Shown here: piece after piece, positions 38,050 to 47,573 of the stretch
Layout: each line of letters opens with the position of its first letter
How positions within the stretch are numbered: position 1 is the stretch's first letter
NCBI GenBank assembly: GCA_019448215.1
Contig: CP080408.1
Coordinates: 2,728,001-2,792,000, forward strand
DNA length: 64,000 bases
From: Thalassovita mediterranea
GTDB lineage: Bacteria; Pseudomonadota; Alphaproteobacteria; Caulobacterales; Hyphomonadaceae
Direction: 5' to 3'
Made by a program: the position numbers and the translations under genes
The notes under the pieces: model-generated
What the model was told of the DNA's origin: nothing
Databases searched by the model: none
The model's input: only the letters and a program-made list of their open reading frames with translations

Positions 38050-39075
38050 ATGACCCAATCGCTCAGTGACGCAATCAAGGCGCTCGCCCGATCTGAAGAG
38101 CTTCCTGTAGAGGTGCTCGAGGCTTCTTTTGATACGCTGCTGACCGGCGAAGGCACACCCGAGCAGGTGGGCGCTTTTCTGATGGGGCTGGCCGTTCGCG
38201 GCGAGACGTCGAATGAGCTCTTTGCGGGCGCAAAGGCGATGCGCCGGCACGCGCGCACGGTGAATGCAGCAGGCCCTGTCCTCGATACGTGTGGCACGGG
38301 CGGTCTTCCCTGGAAATCGCTCAACACGTCCACCGCAAGTGCGCTCGTCATCGCTGCCTGTGGTGGACGCGTCGCAAAGCACGGCAATCGCTCGGTGCCA
38401 CCAAAGACCGGTTCAGCTGATGTGCTCGAAGCCCTGGGTGTCGAACTCGACATCACGGCACAGACATTCGAACGCTGTCTTGAAAAAGCTGGCGTCGGCT
38501 TCCTGTTTGCCCGCAGTCACCATTCAGCAATGCGCCATGTCGCGCCGATCCGTGCAAGCCTCGGCATCCGCACCATTTTCAATCTTCTCGGGCCCCTGTC
38601 GAACCCCGCCAACGCGACGCACCAGATCCTCGGTGTCTATGATGAGCGTTGGCTCGACCCCATGGCTGAAACCCTTCTCAAGCTCGGCATCGAAAAGGCA
38701 TGGGTCGTTCACGGCGTCGATGGCATCGACGAGATCTCGATTTCCGGTGAGACGAAAGTCCGCGAAGTTGCTGACGGCCAGATCACCTCGCTCACAATAA
38801 CACCGGCCGATGCAGGTCTAGACACCAGCCCCCTCTCCGCACTCGAAGGCGGCGCGCCTGATGACAATGCTGGGGCTATTCGCGACCTGCTTGAAGGCCG
38901 GCCCGGCCCGTTCCGCGACGTGGTCCTGCTCAACGCCTCGGCAGGCCTGACGCTACTTGGCATTGCGGACGATCTCCGCCACGGCGTTACGCTTGCGTCC
39001 GACGCCATCGATAGCGGCCGTGCACTCCACACTCTTTCTCTTCTGGCAGATATCAGCTCAGGGAAGGCTTCCTGA
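38050..39075 (+). CDS. trpD: Anthranilate phosphoribosyltransferase
   Basis: Joins anthranilate to phosphoribosyl pyrophosphate. The 341 residues carry the PRPP-binding DTCGTGG motif, the strand HGNRSVPPKTGSADVLEALG (more often written with SSKSGSAD in relatives), and the family segment RTIFNLLGPLSNPA. The N-terminal helical domain and the C-terminal alpha/beta domain are both full length. It is preceded by a 72-base gap after the hydrolase gene and its stop overlaps trpC by one base (TGATG). Confidence 0.97.
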   Translation: MTQSLSDAIKALARSEELPVEVLEASFDTLLTGEGTPEQVGAFLMGLAVRGETSNELFAGAKAMRRHARTVNAAGPVLDTCGTGGLPWKSLNTSTASALVIAACGGRVAKHGNRSVPPKTGSADVLEALGVELDITAQTFERCLEKAGVGFLFARSHHSAMRHVAPIRASLGIRTIFNLLGPLSNPANATHQILGVYDERWLDPMAETLLKLGIEKAWVVHGVDGIDEISISGETKVREVADGQITSLTITPADAGLDTSPLSALEGGAPDDNAGAIRDLLEGRPGPFRDVVLLNASAGLTLLGIADDLRHGVTLASDAIDSGRALHTLSLLADISSGKAS

Positions 39076-39875
39076 TGGCAACCGCGCTCGACCGCATCAT
39101 TAAATACAAGCGAGGCGAAGTCGCTGAACTGAAACGTCAGACGACGATGGACGCGCTTCTAAACGCTTCGAAGTCAGCGCCAACACCACGGGGTTTTGAG
39201 CGCCGCCTTGCCGAAGTGGCCTCAACCGGGAACGCCGCCTTGATCTGCGAACTCAAGCGCAAATCGCCATCCGCTGGCGATATCCTACCCGGGGCCGACC
39301 CAATCGCTATCGCACAGGAGTACGAGAGCGCCGGTGCGGCCTGTCTTTCAATACTGACGGACTATCCGAGCTTCGGCGGGTCGCTCGATGACCTTCGCGC
39401 CATCCGCGACGTGGTCAGCATTCCGCTGCTCCGCAAGGAATTCATGATCGACCCCATCCAGGTCGCAGAAGCGCGCGCCGCTGGCGCCGATGCAATTCTT
39501 GTGATCCTGTCCGCCGTCGATGATGCGCTGGCTACTGACCTGCTGGCCGCAACGTCTGAGCTTGGCATGGACGCTATCGTGGAAGTGCACGATGAGGACG
39601 AGCTCGCGCGCGCCAATGCGTTGGCGTGCTCTCTGGTGGGCGTCAACAATCGCGACCTTAAACGTATGGTGACGGACCTTTCAACGACTGAACGGCTTGC
39701 CCCACTGCTGGGCGGAGGAAAGACCCTCATTTCAGAAAGCGGTATTTCCAAACCCGAACACATCCAGCGTCTCGCAAAAAGCGGAGCACGGCGCTTCCTG
39801 ATTGGTGAAAGCCTCATGAAAGCGCAAAACCGCACTGGCACCTGCGAAAATCTGAGAAAGTCTCTTGACGATTGA
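39075..39875 (+). CDS. trpC: Indole-3-glycerol phosphate synthase
   Basis: TIM-barrel enzyme that closes the indole ring. Its 266 residues include the catalytic lysine segments LICELKRKSPSAG and LLRKEFMIDP, the glutamates around VEVHDEDEL, LVGVNNRDLKR, and the phosphate-binding SESGISKPEH and FLIGESLM. It is not fused to TrpF. The frame is complete and coupled to trpD. In many alphaproteobacteria moaC and moeA follow; here lexA follows after 64 bases. Confidence 0.97.
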   Translation: MATALDRIIKYKRGEVAELKRQTTMDALLNASKSAPTPRGFERRLAEVASTGNAALICELKRKSPSAGDILPGADPIAIAQEYESAGAACLSILTDYPSFGGSLDDLRAIRDVVSIPLLRKEFMIDPIQVAEARAAGADAILVILSAVDDALATDLLAATSELGMDAIVEVHDEDELARANALACSLVGVNNRDLKRMVTDLSTTERLAPLLGGGKTLISESGISKPEHIQRLAKSGARRFLIGESLMKAQNRTGTCENLRKSLDD

Positions 39876-39900
39876 CCTGAAACGGGAACGCATGTAGAAC
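39872..39900 (+). promoter_or_regulatory. Predicted lexA promoter
   Basis: A -35 like TTGACC (39872-39877) and a -10 like TAGAAC (39895-39900) are separated by 17 bases, 39 bases ahead of the lexA GTG. The -10 overlaps the second half of the SOS box, so LexA binding would block polymerase. The promoter begins inside the last codons of trpC. Confidence 0.5.
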
Positions 39901-39910
39901 ACATGTGAAC
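39886..39910 (+). promoter_or_regulatory. LexA operator (alphaproteobacterial SOS box)
   Basis: GAAC-N7-GAAC at 39886-39900 matches the direct-repeat SOS box described for alphaproteobacteria (GTTC-N7-GTTC on the other strand). A third GAAC lies at 39907-39910, six bases after the second, so an additional weaker or alternative register is possible. The position immediately upstream of lexA fits autorepression. Confidence 0.8.
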
Positions 39911-39939
39911 AAACAGGTTTTTGATCCGGAGGCCAGAAC

Positions 39940-40623
39940 GTGCTGACCAATAAACAGAAAGAGCTGCTGCTCTTCATCCATGAGCGAATCAAACGCGATG
40001 GGGTCTCACCTTCTTTCGACGAAATGAAGGAAGCGCTCAACCTCGCTTCCAAATCGGGTATTCACCGCCTGATCACGGCGCTTGAAGAGCGAGGCTTCAT
40101 CAAACGGCTCGCGAACCGGGCACGTGCTCTTGAAGTCTTGAAGCTTCCGGATTCAGCGGCCCCTGCTGCGCCACCGCGCGGACGCCAGGTATTCCGTCCG
40201 AGTGTTGTCGGAAATGCGATGCCGGCGCCGGCAATGTCCGGCAAAACAATCCCTGTGCTTGGCCGCATCGCTGCCGGTGTTCCAATTGAAGCGATCCAGC
40301 ACGAAACCAATCGCATTCATCCACCTGCCGACCTTCCGGAGGGCGACGAACATTTCGCGCTCGAGGTGAAGGGGGACTCCATGATCGATGCAGGCATCCA
40401 TGATGGTGACCTCGTCATTCTGAAGCGCACCGAAGATGCCCATAGCGGGGACATCGTCGTGGCGCTGATCGACGAGGAAGAGGCGACGCTCAAACGTCTT
40501 CGCAAAAAGGGCGCATCAATCGCGCTTGAAGCGGCAAACCCGGCTTATGAGACCCGCATCTTCGGGCCGGACCGCGTGCGCATCCAGGGCCGTCTCGTCG
40601 CGCTCGTACGCCGGTACGACTAG
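39940..40623 (+). CDS. lexA: SOS repressor LexA
   Basis: Represses DNA-damage genes until RecA filaments trigger self-cleavage. It has 227 residues: an N-terminal winged helix ([17 protein letters not shown], recognition region around [14 protein letters not shown]), a linker, and a C-terminal S24 peptidase domain. The scissile Ala-Gly bond is A112-G113 (GRIAAGVP), the catalytic serine S147 ([10 protein letters not shown]) and the lysine K185 (EATLKRL). The start is GTG with GGAGG seven bases upstream. Its stop shares a CTAG palindrome with that of comEC. Confidence 0.97.
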   Translation: MLTNKQKELLLFIHERIKRDGVSPSFDEMKEALNLASKSGIHRLITALEERGFIKRLANRARALEVLKLPDSAAPAAPPRGRQVFRPSVVGNAMPAPAMSGKTIPVLGRIAAGVPIEAIQHETNRIHPPADLPEGDEHFALEVKGDSMIDAGIHDGDLVILKRTEDAHSGDIVVALIDEEEATLKRLRKKGASIALEAANPAYETRIFGPDRVRIQGRLVALVRRYD

Positions 40624-42806
40624 TCGGTAAAAGCGTTTCCAGAACAAGGCTGCCATTTGCGCCTGCCGCAACGCATGGCGCTAATGTGCGTTCGACCGCT
40701 CCAGCTCCGGATCAGGCTGAGGCCGCCTGCCTCCTCTACGTCATTCCATATGATGACGCTTTCCGCCGCTGTGCAGAGTGTCTGACGATCCTCAGCAAGC
40801 AGCACATAGGCGGCATCTCGTATGCAGGAGGGTTCACCGTCGACGATGGCGATGAGGCCAGCAGCGGTGTTGAAACTACATGTCTTTCCGCGGCACTCAT
40901 CGCCGGCTTCAAGATCGCCAAGCGTAAGCGGCGGCAAGCCATCGCCATTGGCGATGGAGAGTTTGTGCCATCCCATCCCTTCGTCGTGCACCAGCACCTG
41001 ACCAGATGCAGACCAGTGAAGGATGATGGACGGCATGCTCATCCATACGATTGCGGCAGTCAGAACGGTCCCGGCAGTCGCGATGATGCGGTATAGCAGG
41101 CCTCGCACCAGACAGATTGCGATCAGCCCGACACTCAGTACGAGCAGAACACCTGCGGGCATCGGCTCCCTGATCATGAAATCACTGCCGGGCTGGTTTG
41201 ATACCCAGTGAGCGATCGCCAGCACCTGTTCGAGCGACCAGCCGAACAGGCGAAGAAATGGCTCGTCCAACCCGATAGGCGCCGTCGCGAGCGCCAGTCC
41301 TGCCAGAGGCGCGCTGACGAACGTGATGATGGGCATGGCAAGAAGATTCGCCCAAAGCCCTCCCGGCGCCACACGGTCGAAATGATAGAGCGCGAATGGG
41401 GCAGTCGCCGCTGCCCCGACAATCGACGTCACCACAAGAGACTGCAGCGTGAATACGAACCCGTTGCTGGACGTCCTGTCGGCCTGGGTCTGACGTCTCT
41501 CCCGCCAGACAAGATAAGTGGCAATCAGCGCGCCCGTTGCAGCGAATGACATCTGGAAACCGGGTGTCATCACGCTATGAGGCTGGATAAGGATGACGGC
41601 TGCCATCGCGACGGCAAAGGAGCGAAAGCTGAGAGGCGATCGATCCAGAAGAATGGCCCCGAAGAAGACTGCGGCCATGATGAAGGCCCGCTGCGTCGAG
41701 ATACTCGCGCCAGACAGCACGAGGTAAAGCGCCGTCATAGTCAGGGCGACGGCGGCTGCCGGCTTCTGAACGGGGACGCGCAACGCAAACCATTCCCAGA
41801 GCGACAGCACGCGGCGCACGCTGACATAGACAAGACCGCCAACAATCCCGAGGTGCAGGCCTGAGATCGCAAGCAAATGAGCAAGTCCTGCACGGCGCAG
41901 CGCCTCGACATCAGCCTGTTCCATGAAGCTGCGGTCGCCAGACGCCAGCGCTGCAGCAATCCCACCAGCGCGCTCACCAGCCGCATCCCTTACATGGATC
42001 GCGAGCGACCGGCGCATGATGCTTACCGTGCTGCTCAGCCTTTCCATGAAGCCCCGCTGCGCCCCAAGCGTCCCGCCCCGGCAACGCCCCTGCACATATC
42101 CGACCCCGTCCAGCCCATCAAAGAAGGCCTGCCGGTTGAAAGCATAGTCACCAGGCATGCCGGGCTGCGGCGGCGGCCTCAGAACAGCCCAGCAGCGCAC
42201 AAAGCGTCCTGGCGCGACATTCAATGACAGGGAATGCGTGAGCCGGATACGTTTCGGAAGCCGCTCAGGATCGATGCCCCCGATCGCATGGACGTCGAGG
42301 CGCAAGCGCACGCCCTTCTCACCAGGCTCCACCGCGCTCACCCAGCCTTCAATCATGGTCGGGCCGATCATCTGCTGCACAGGCGGCGCTGGCCGGACCA
42401 TCGTATGGATCTTAGACACCATCGAGCCGCACACAGCCCCCATGATCAGCATGAGTAAGAGGCGGAGCGCAAAGCCTTCTGCATGTCGAAGACCAAAGAA
42501 TACAGCGCCGCTCGCCGCCGCCATCAGAGCAAGAAGAATGAGCAGCGGCGGCTCGAAAGGGACGGTAAAATAGACAATCGCACCGAGACAAAGTCCGAGT
42601 GCGAAATAGAGCGGGCCATTCAGAACGAGGTGTAAAACACGGCTCTCTGCAGAGCCTCCGCGAGGGAAATCAGCGCGCCTCTTGCCTGATGCCCTTTCAG
42701 AGTGTTCATGGCGCCCAGATACCTGATCAGAAGCAGAACCGGACAGTTTGTCAGACTGATGACGACGATAACGCGATTTGCCCCCTCCCCGACTGGCATG
42801 CTCCAC
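40620..42806 (-). CDS. comEC: ComEC/Rec2-family DNA-uptake membrane protein
   Basis: Inner-membrane channel for single-stranded DNA in natural transformation. It has an N-terminal two-helix region, a DUF4131-like soluble domain with [20 protein letters not shown] and [21 protein letters not shown], and the multi-helix competence domain with [15 protein letters not shown]. The C-terminal about 120 residues contain no HxHxDH metallo-beta-lactamase motif. The 5' end is unclear: the open frame runs to ATG 43004, deep inside gltX, and the only later plausible start is GTG 42806, which still overlaps gltX by 48 bases head to head. About 728 residues from that GTG. Confidence 0.85.
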   Translation of the reverse strand: MEHASRGGGKSRYRRHQSDKLSGSASDQVSGRHEHSERASGKRRADFPRGGSAESRVLHLVLNGPLYFALGLCLGAIVYFTVPFEPPLLILLALMAAASGAVFFGLRHAEGFALRLLLMLIMGAVCGSMVSKIHTMVRPAPPVQQMIGPTMIEGWVSAVEPGEKGVRLRLDVHAIGGIDPERLPKRIRLTHSLSLNVAPGRFVRCWAVLRPPPQPGMPGDYAFNRQAFFDGLDGVGYVQGRCRGGTLGAQRGFMERLSSTVSIMRRSLAIHVRDAAGERAGGIAAALASGDRSFMEQADVEALRRAGLAHLLAISGLHLGIVGGLVYVSVRRVLSLWEWFALRVPVQKPAAAVALTMTALYLVLSGASISTQRAFIMAAVFFGAILLDRSPLSFRSFAVAMAAVILIQPHSVMTPGFQMSFAATGALIATYLVWRERRQTQADRTSSNGFVFTLQSLVVTSIVGAAATAPFALYHFDRVAPGGLWANLLAMPIITFVSAPLAGLALATAPIGLDEPFLRLFGWSLEQVLAIAHWVSNQPGSDFMIREPMPAGVLLVLSVGLIAICLVRGLLYRIIATAGTVLTAAIVWMSMPSIILHWSASGQVLVHDEGMGWHKLSIANGDGLPPLTLGDLEAGDECRGKTCSFNTAAGLIAIVDGEPSCIRDAAYVLLAEDRQTLCTAAESVIIWNDVEEAGGLSLIRSWSGRTHISAMRCGRRKWQPCSGNAFTD

Positions 42807-44243
42807 ATTGGCGGCGCACGCACAGCCCTTTTCAACTACTTGTTTGCACGCCGCAACCAGGGAAAATTCCTGCTGCGGATCGAGGATACCGACAAGGCGC
42901 GCTCCACCCAGGAAGCCGTCGACGCGATTCTCGACGGCATGAGCTGGCTCGGCCTCGACGCTGACGAGGCGCCGGTCTTCCAGAGCGCGCAGGCCGGACG
43001 CCATGTCGAATGCGCCGAGGCCATGGTCGCGAATGGCCGTGCCTTTCGTTGCTATGCGACCCCGGAAGAACTCCAGGCCCGCCGCGATGAAGGGGAAGCC
43101 GCTCGCGCCGCTGCGAAACAGGACGGCGTCAGCGAAGCCGACCGCCAGTCGCTACTACGCAAGGCTGAAGAACTGCTCGCTCCGTTCCGTTCGCCGTGGC
43201 GCGATGGCGGAGATGCGCCAGCACCGGACGCGCCCTACACAATCCGCCTGCGCGCGCCTGACGATGGTCAGATCATCGTACAGGACGGCGTCCAGGGCGA
43301 GGTAAAGGTCGCCGCGCGCGAGATCGATGACCTCATCCTGCTCCGCGCAGATGGCTCACCGACCTACATGCTGGCCGTCGTCGTCGACGACCATGATATG
43401 GGCGTCACCCATGTCATTCGCGGCGACGATCACCTGCGCAACACATTCCGCCAGATTCCGATCTACCAGGCGATGGACTGGGACGTGCCGAACTTCTCGC
43501 ATGTGCCGATGATCCACGGCGATGATGGCGCCAAACTGTCAAAACGTCATGGCGCACTCAGCACGACCGCCTACCGCGATATGGGCTATCTGCCCGAAGC
43601 GCTGAACTCCTACCTCCTCCGTCTTGGCTGGAGCCATGGCGACGAAGAAATCTTCACGCTGGCGTCGGCAGCGAAGGTCTTTTCGATCGAGGCGATCAAT
43701 CGCTCGCCTGCCCGGCTGGACCTTGCCAAGCTGAATGACGTCAACGCGCACTTCATCCGCGCCTGCGACGATGCGCGCCTTCTGACGCTTCTGAAGCCAT
43801 GGCTCGAGGAAGCGAAGGGCGAGCCTCTGAACAACACGATTCTGGAGCGGATCACCGCCGCCCTTCCTTCCATGAAGGACCGCGGTGCGACCCTGCCAGA
43901 GCTGGCAGAGGCGTTCCGCTTCCTCTGGAGCGCCAATACCGACAATCTCAACAAGAAGGCCCGCAAGGCCCTCTCTGGTGACAGCCTCGAACGTCTTTCT
44001 GATTTGCGCCAAGCCATTGCCAATGTAGAGGAATGGCGCGATACCGCACTGCAACAGGCGTTACAGTCTTACTGCGCTGAAAACGAATTGTCCTTTGGCC
44101 AGATTGGCCCGCCCGTTCGTGCGGCCCTGACCGGAGGACTTCCTGCACCGGACCTCGCGCCGGTCATGGAATGGCTCGGCCGCAATGAGACCCTGTCACG
44201 CATTGATTTTCACCTCGCTCGCACTGACATGCAGAGTGAATAG
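42759..44243 (+). CDS. gltX: Glutamyl-tRNA synthetase
   Basis: Class I aminoacyl-tRNA synthetase charging tRNA-Glu. ATG 42759 gives the canonical start [21 protein letters not shown] (HIGH-like signature), and the KMSKS-like motif is KLSKRHGA. The protein has 494 residues: catalytic Rossmann domain, stem-contact and helical anticodon-binding domains, all full length. The frame's earlier start at 42702 adds nineteen unconserved residues. The second signature and length suit a discriminating or non-discriminating enzyme equally. gltA follows after 24 bases. Confidence 0.97.
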   Translation: MTTITRFAPSPTGMLHIGGARTALFNYLFARRNQGKFLLRIEDTDKARSTQEAVDAILDGMSWLGLDADEAPVFQSAQAGRHVECAEAMVANGRAFRCYATPEELQARRDEGEAARAAAKQDGVSEADRQSLLRKAEELLAPFRSPWRDGGDAPAPDAPYTIRLRAPDDGQIIVQDGVQGEVKVAAREIDDLILLRADGSPTYMLAVVVDDHDMGVTHVIRGDDHLRNTFRQIPIYQAMDWDVPNFSHVPMIHGDDGAKLSKRHGALSTTAYRDMGYLPEALNSYLLRLGWSHGDEEIFTLASAAKVFSIEAINRSPARLDLAKLNDVNAHFIRACDDARLLTLLKPWLEEAKGEPLNNTILERITAALPSMKDRGATLPELAEAFRFLWSANTDNLNKKARKALSGDSLERLSDLRQAIANVEEWRDTALQQALQSYCAENELSFGQIGPPVRAALTGGLPAPDLAPVMEWLGRNETLSRIDFHLARTDMQSE

Positions 44244-44267
44244 ACCGACACGGATGAGAGAGCAGAC

Positions 44268-45575
44268 ATGATCAACAAGACGAAACCTGCCGGGACGGCG
44301 AAAATTGAAATTGACGGCAAATCCCACGAACTGCCAGTCCTGAGCGGGACGCTCGGTCCAAACGTCGTCGATGTGAAAAAGCTTTACGGTGAGGCAGGTG
44401 TTTTCACACTCGACCCTGGCTTCACCTCGACCGCCAGCTGCGAGTCGCAAATCACCTTCATTGATGGCGAAGAAGGTGTTCTCCTTCACCGCGGCTATCC
44501 AATCGACCAGCTTGCCGAACAGTCCGGCTATCTTGAGGTCTGCTATCTCCTTCTGAACGGTGAGCTGCCGACCGGCACCCAGTTCAAGAACTTTGCGCGC
44601 GAAATCACGCAGCACACTCTGCTTCACACGCAGATGGACCGCTTCTTCGATGGTTTCCGTCGTGACAGCCATCCAATGGCCATGCTGACCGGTACGGTCG
44701 GCGCCATGTCGGCCTTCTATCCAAGCTCGATGGACAGCGCTGACCCGGAAGAGCGCCGTCTGGCATCAATCCGCCTCATCGCGAAAATGCCGACGCTGGC
44801 AGCGCGCGTTTATAAATACTCGATCGGCCAGCCTTTCGTGAACCCGCGCAACGACCTCTCCTATGCAGAGAACTTCCTGCGCATGTGTTTCTCGGTGCCG
44901 GCAGAAGATTACAAGATCAGCCCGACCCTCGCGAAAGCGATGGACCGCTTCTTCATTCTGCACGCTGACCATGAGCAGAACGCGTCGACCTCGACTGTCC
45001 GCCTTGCTGGCTCATCGGGCGCACACCCATACGCCGCAGTTGCAGCGGGCGTCGCCTGTCTTTGGGGTCCGTCGCATGGCGGCGCCAATGAGGCTTGCCT
45101 CAACATGCTGCACGAGATCGGCTCTGTTGACCGCATCCCGGAATTCATCGCCCGCGCGAAAGACAAGGACGACCCGTTCCGGCTCATGGGCTTTGGTCAC
45201 CGCGTCTATAAGAACTATGACCCACGCGCCAAGGTCATGCAGGAAACCGCTCACGAGGTTCTCAACGAGCTCGGCATCAAGGACACGCCGATCCTCAAAG
45301 TCGCGATGGAGCTTGAGAAGATCGCCCTTGAAGACGACTACTTCGTCGAGAAGAAGCTCTACCCAAACGTCGATTTCTACTCCGGCATCATTCTCGATGC
45401 GATGGGCTTCCCGACCGAGATGTTCACGGTCCTCTTCGCACTTGCCCGCACCGTTGGCTGGGTGTCGCAGCTCAATGAGATGATCGACGACCCGACCCAG
45501 CGCATCGGCCGCCCGCGCCAGATCTATACCGGCGCACCGCTGCGCGACTTCAAACCAGTGTCAGAGCGCGGCTAG
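44268..45575 (+). CDS. gltA: Citrate synthase
   Basis: First enzyme of the TCA cycle, condensing acetyl-CoA and oxaloacetate. It has 435 residues with an N-terminal beta-rich extension typical of the hexameric type I/II bacterial enzyme, active-site histidines in [11 protein letters not shown] and [14 protein letters not shown], and the catalytic aspartate in the [10 protein letters not shown] segment. A Rho-independent terminator lies 46 bases beyond its stop, inside the opposing lpxB. The stop itself is shared with that of lpxB as CTAG. Confidence 0.97.
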   Translation: MINKTKPAGTAKIEIDGKSHELPVLSGTLGPNVVDVKKLYGEAGVFTLDPGFTSTASCESQITFIDGEEGVLLHRGYPIDQLAEQSGYLEVCYLLLNGELPTGTQFKNFAREITQHTLLHTQMDRFFDGFRRDSHPMAMLTGTVGAMSAFYPSSMDSADPEERRLASIRLIAKMPTLAARVYKYSIGQPFVNPRNDLSYAENFLRMCFSVPAEDYKISPTLAKAMDRFFILHADHEQNASTSTVRLAGSSGAHPYAAVAAGVACLWGPSHGGANEACLNMLHEIGSVDRIPEFIARAKDKDDPFRLMGFGHRVYKNYDPRAKVMQETAHEVLNELGIKDTPILKVAMELEKIALEDDYFVEKKLYPNVDFYSGIILDAMGFPTEMFTVLFALARTVGWVSQLNEMIDDPTQRIGRPRQIYTGAPLRDFKPVSERG

Positions 45576-46717
45576 TCGCGCTCGATCAGCACTTTCGCTG
45601 CAATCTCAGCAGATCGAAGATCGCCCTCGCCCATACGTGCGAGGGCGTTTTTCTGTGCAGTGATCTGGGCCTGGCGGGCCTCTTCATCACCAAGCATGCG
45701 CAGCGCTTCGTCTGCCATCCTTCTGGCCTTGAACTTTGTCTGAACGAATTCCGGCACGACTTCGGTATCGTCCGCAGCGATGTTCAGAAGCGTGATATGG
45801 GTCGGCTTGAATAGGAAGAAGCGCGCAAGCGACCAGGTCACCCAGCCGGTCTGGTAGCCAACAAGAAACGGCGTGTCCTGAAAGGCCAGCTCGCTTGTAA
45901 CCGTTCCCGAACAGGCAAGCGCATACGTTGCCGCTGACATGACATCGAAACGGTCAGCAGTTTCCGGACTCAGGTCGGCCCAATCGAACCGGTTTCCAAA
46001 CTTTTCAATGAAATATGGACGAATGTTAGACGCGGGATGAAGGATGACGCGTATATCGCCGCGGGCCTGCTTCACCTGCTGAGCCGCTTCGAGCAATTCA
46101 GGCGCAACGCCGTCAATCTCACTGCGCCGGCTCCCCGGCAGTACGAGAAGTACTGGTGCTGCACCCACATCCATTGCGAGCCGCCCAGCGTCCGGATCTC
46201 CCTTATGACCGCGTGACAGCGCTGGATTTCCCATCACCGTCACAGGCAGTCCGAAGGGCTCATAGAATGGTGCTTCCATCCCGTGAATGCACACGAGGTG
46301 GTCGACAGTCTCGGCAAGTGTCTTTGCCCTGCCGGGGCGTGTGGCCCAGACTTGAGGGCCCACGACCTTCACCAGTCTGATATGCGGAGCGCGTGCGCGC
46401 ACGCGTTGGGCGACGCGAAGCGTAAACCCCCAGGAGTCTACAAGGGCAACGGTATCCGGCGCCGCTTCTATGATGGCATCTGCCGCCGCATCCGCGAGCG
46501 CGACAACCTCGCGATAGATCTTCACGCCTTCGAGCAGGCCGACAACGGAAAGCACCGACACGTCTATCGGCGAAGAAAGGCCACGCGCGGCAAGCTGGTC
46601 GCTGCCGATGGCGTTAAGCGTCACATCCGGATCTATACGTCGCAGCTCGTCGACGATCTCTGCAGCCAGAAGATCGCCGGAGGCTTCAGCGGCAACAAGG
46701 TAGATGCTGGATGCCAT
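45572..46717 (-). CDS. lpxB: Lipid-A-disaccharide synthase
   Basis: Glycosyltransferase that joins UDP-diacylglucosamine and lipid X on the inner membrane. The 381 residues contain the N-terminal [31 protein letters not shown], the central [17 protein letters not shown] (GPQVWA motif), [12 protein letters not shown] and, near the C-terminal half, the nucleotide-sugar site [14 protein letters not shown]. It ends the lpx cluster. Its 3' end contains, on the other strand, the terminator of gltA, so its last codons are under a second constraint. Confidence 0.96.
   Translation of the reverse strand: MASSIYLVAAEASGDLLAAEIVDELRRIDPDVTLNAIGSDQLAARGLSSPIDVSVLSVVGLLEGVKIYREVVALADAAADAIIEAAPDTVALVDSWGFTLRVAQRVRARAPHIRLVKVVGPQVWATRPGRAKTLAETVDHLVCIHGMEAPFYEPFGLPVTVMGNPALSRGHKGDPDAGRLAMDVGAAPVLLVLPGSRRSEIDGVAPELLEAAQQVKQARGDIRVILHPASNIRPYFIEKFGNRFDWADLSPETADRFDVMSAATYALACSGTVTSELAFQDTPFLVGYQTGWVTWSLARFFLFKPTHITLLNIAADDTEVVPEFVQTKFKARRMADEALRMLGDEEARQAQITAQKNALARMGEGDLRSAEIAAKVLIERD
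45622..45652 (+). terminator. Rho-independent terminator of gltA inside lpxB
   Basis: A perfect nine-base-pair stem, CGCCCTCGC (45622-45630) with GCGAGGGCG (45639-45647), has an eight-base loop and is followed by TTTTT at 45648-45652. It lies on the plus strand 46 bases after the gltA stop and is antisense to the codons for the penultimate segment of LpxB. The structure and T-tract make it the clearest intrinsic terminator in the window. Confidence 0.8.
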
Positions 46718-46723
46718 AGATGA

Positions 46724-47563
46724 TCAGGTCCAATTCTTCGGGAAAGCGAACAGGAACACACCTGTCTCTGAGCAACGCCTGCCAATCTCGTCCCGATTGA
46801 GAAGAAGCGCGCCGTCAGCTTCGATACCTACGCCAACCAGGCCCGCCTCAGCGGCCTTCACGATCGTTGCCGGACCGATCGTCGGCAGATCGATGCGGCG
46901 CTCCTGAATGGGCTTGGGGCGCTTGACTAGCACGCCGCGCCGCGAGGTCGGCGTGCCCCTGATCTCGTCTTCCAGATCATTGATCCGGGCGAGCATGCGG
47001 TCGGTGCCTTCCTGAGCCTCGACGGCCAGGACGAGCCCATCACACACGACACACCCCTGCCCGATATCCAGTCGTCCGGTTTCGCCTGCGATCGCCGCCG
47101 CTTTGCGAAGGTCAGCGAGCTCACTTTCTGATGGCTCCCGGCCGAAGATAACGCCTTCGCCAACAGTCAGGTCCTGCGCCGCGTCTTCCGCCGCTATGAC
47201 CTCAAAGCCTTCAGCTTCAAGCTCACCCACGATCACACGCAACAGCGCATCATCGCCATTGCGCGCTGCCTTAAGCACGCGCGGCAGAAGCTTTGCCCCG
47301 CGCATGTCGAGCTTGATGTTGGAAAAGTTCGGCCGCTTCACGATGCCAGCGAACACGACCTGCTCACAGCCGGCCTTCTTGAGGCGCTTGATGAGGTGTC
47401 CAATCTGACCGATCCCGACCGTCTCATGGTCGAAACTCTCAAGGCGCTTCTCCTCGAAGCCGGACAGGCGAAAGACGTGAACGTCCTGCCCCCGTTCCTG
47501 GGCCGCCGATGCGATCGAGACCGGAAGGTCTCCCAGTCCGGCAATGATGGCGAGTTTCTTCAT
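46724..47563 (-). CDS. lpxI: UDP-2,3-diacylglucosamine pyrophosphatase LpxI
   Basis: Produces lipid X from UDP-2,3-diacylglucosamine in alphaproteobacteria, replacing LpxH. The 279 residues open with LAIIAGLGDLPVSIASAAQERG, contain QVVFAGIVKRPNF, and end with the catalytic-domain segment around KRPKPIQERRIDLPTIGP and GIEADGALLLNRDEI. It lies between lpxA and lpxB with gaps of 10 and 6 bases, its standard place. No LpxH is present in the window. Confidence 0.94.
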   Translation of the reverse strand: MKKLAIIAGLGDLPVSIASAAQERGQDVHVFRLSGFEEKRLESFDHETVGIGQIGHLIKRLKKAGCEQVVFAGIVKRPNFSNIKLDMRGAKLLPRVLKAARNGDDALLRVIVGELEAEGFEVIAAEDAAQDLTVGEGVIFGREPSESELADLRKAAAIAGETGRLDIGQGCVVCDGLVLAVEAQEGTDRMLARINDLEDEIRGTPTSRRGVLVKRPKPIQERRIDLPTIGPATIVKAAEAGLVGVGIEADGALLLNRDEIGRRCSETGVFLFAFPKNWT

Positions 47564-47573
47564 ACTGGATGGC

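Noticed and set aside
40620-43004. Full 794-residue comEC start at ATG 43004
   Set aside because: It would overlap gltX by about 246 bases and adds a leader that is only the complement of conserved GltX codons.
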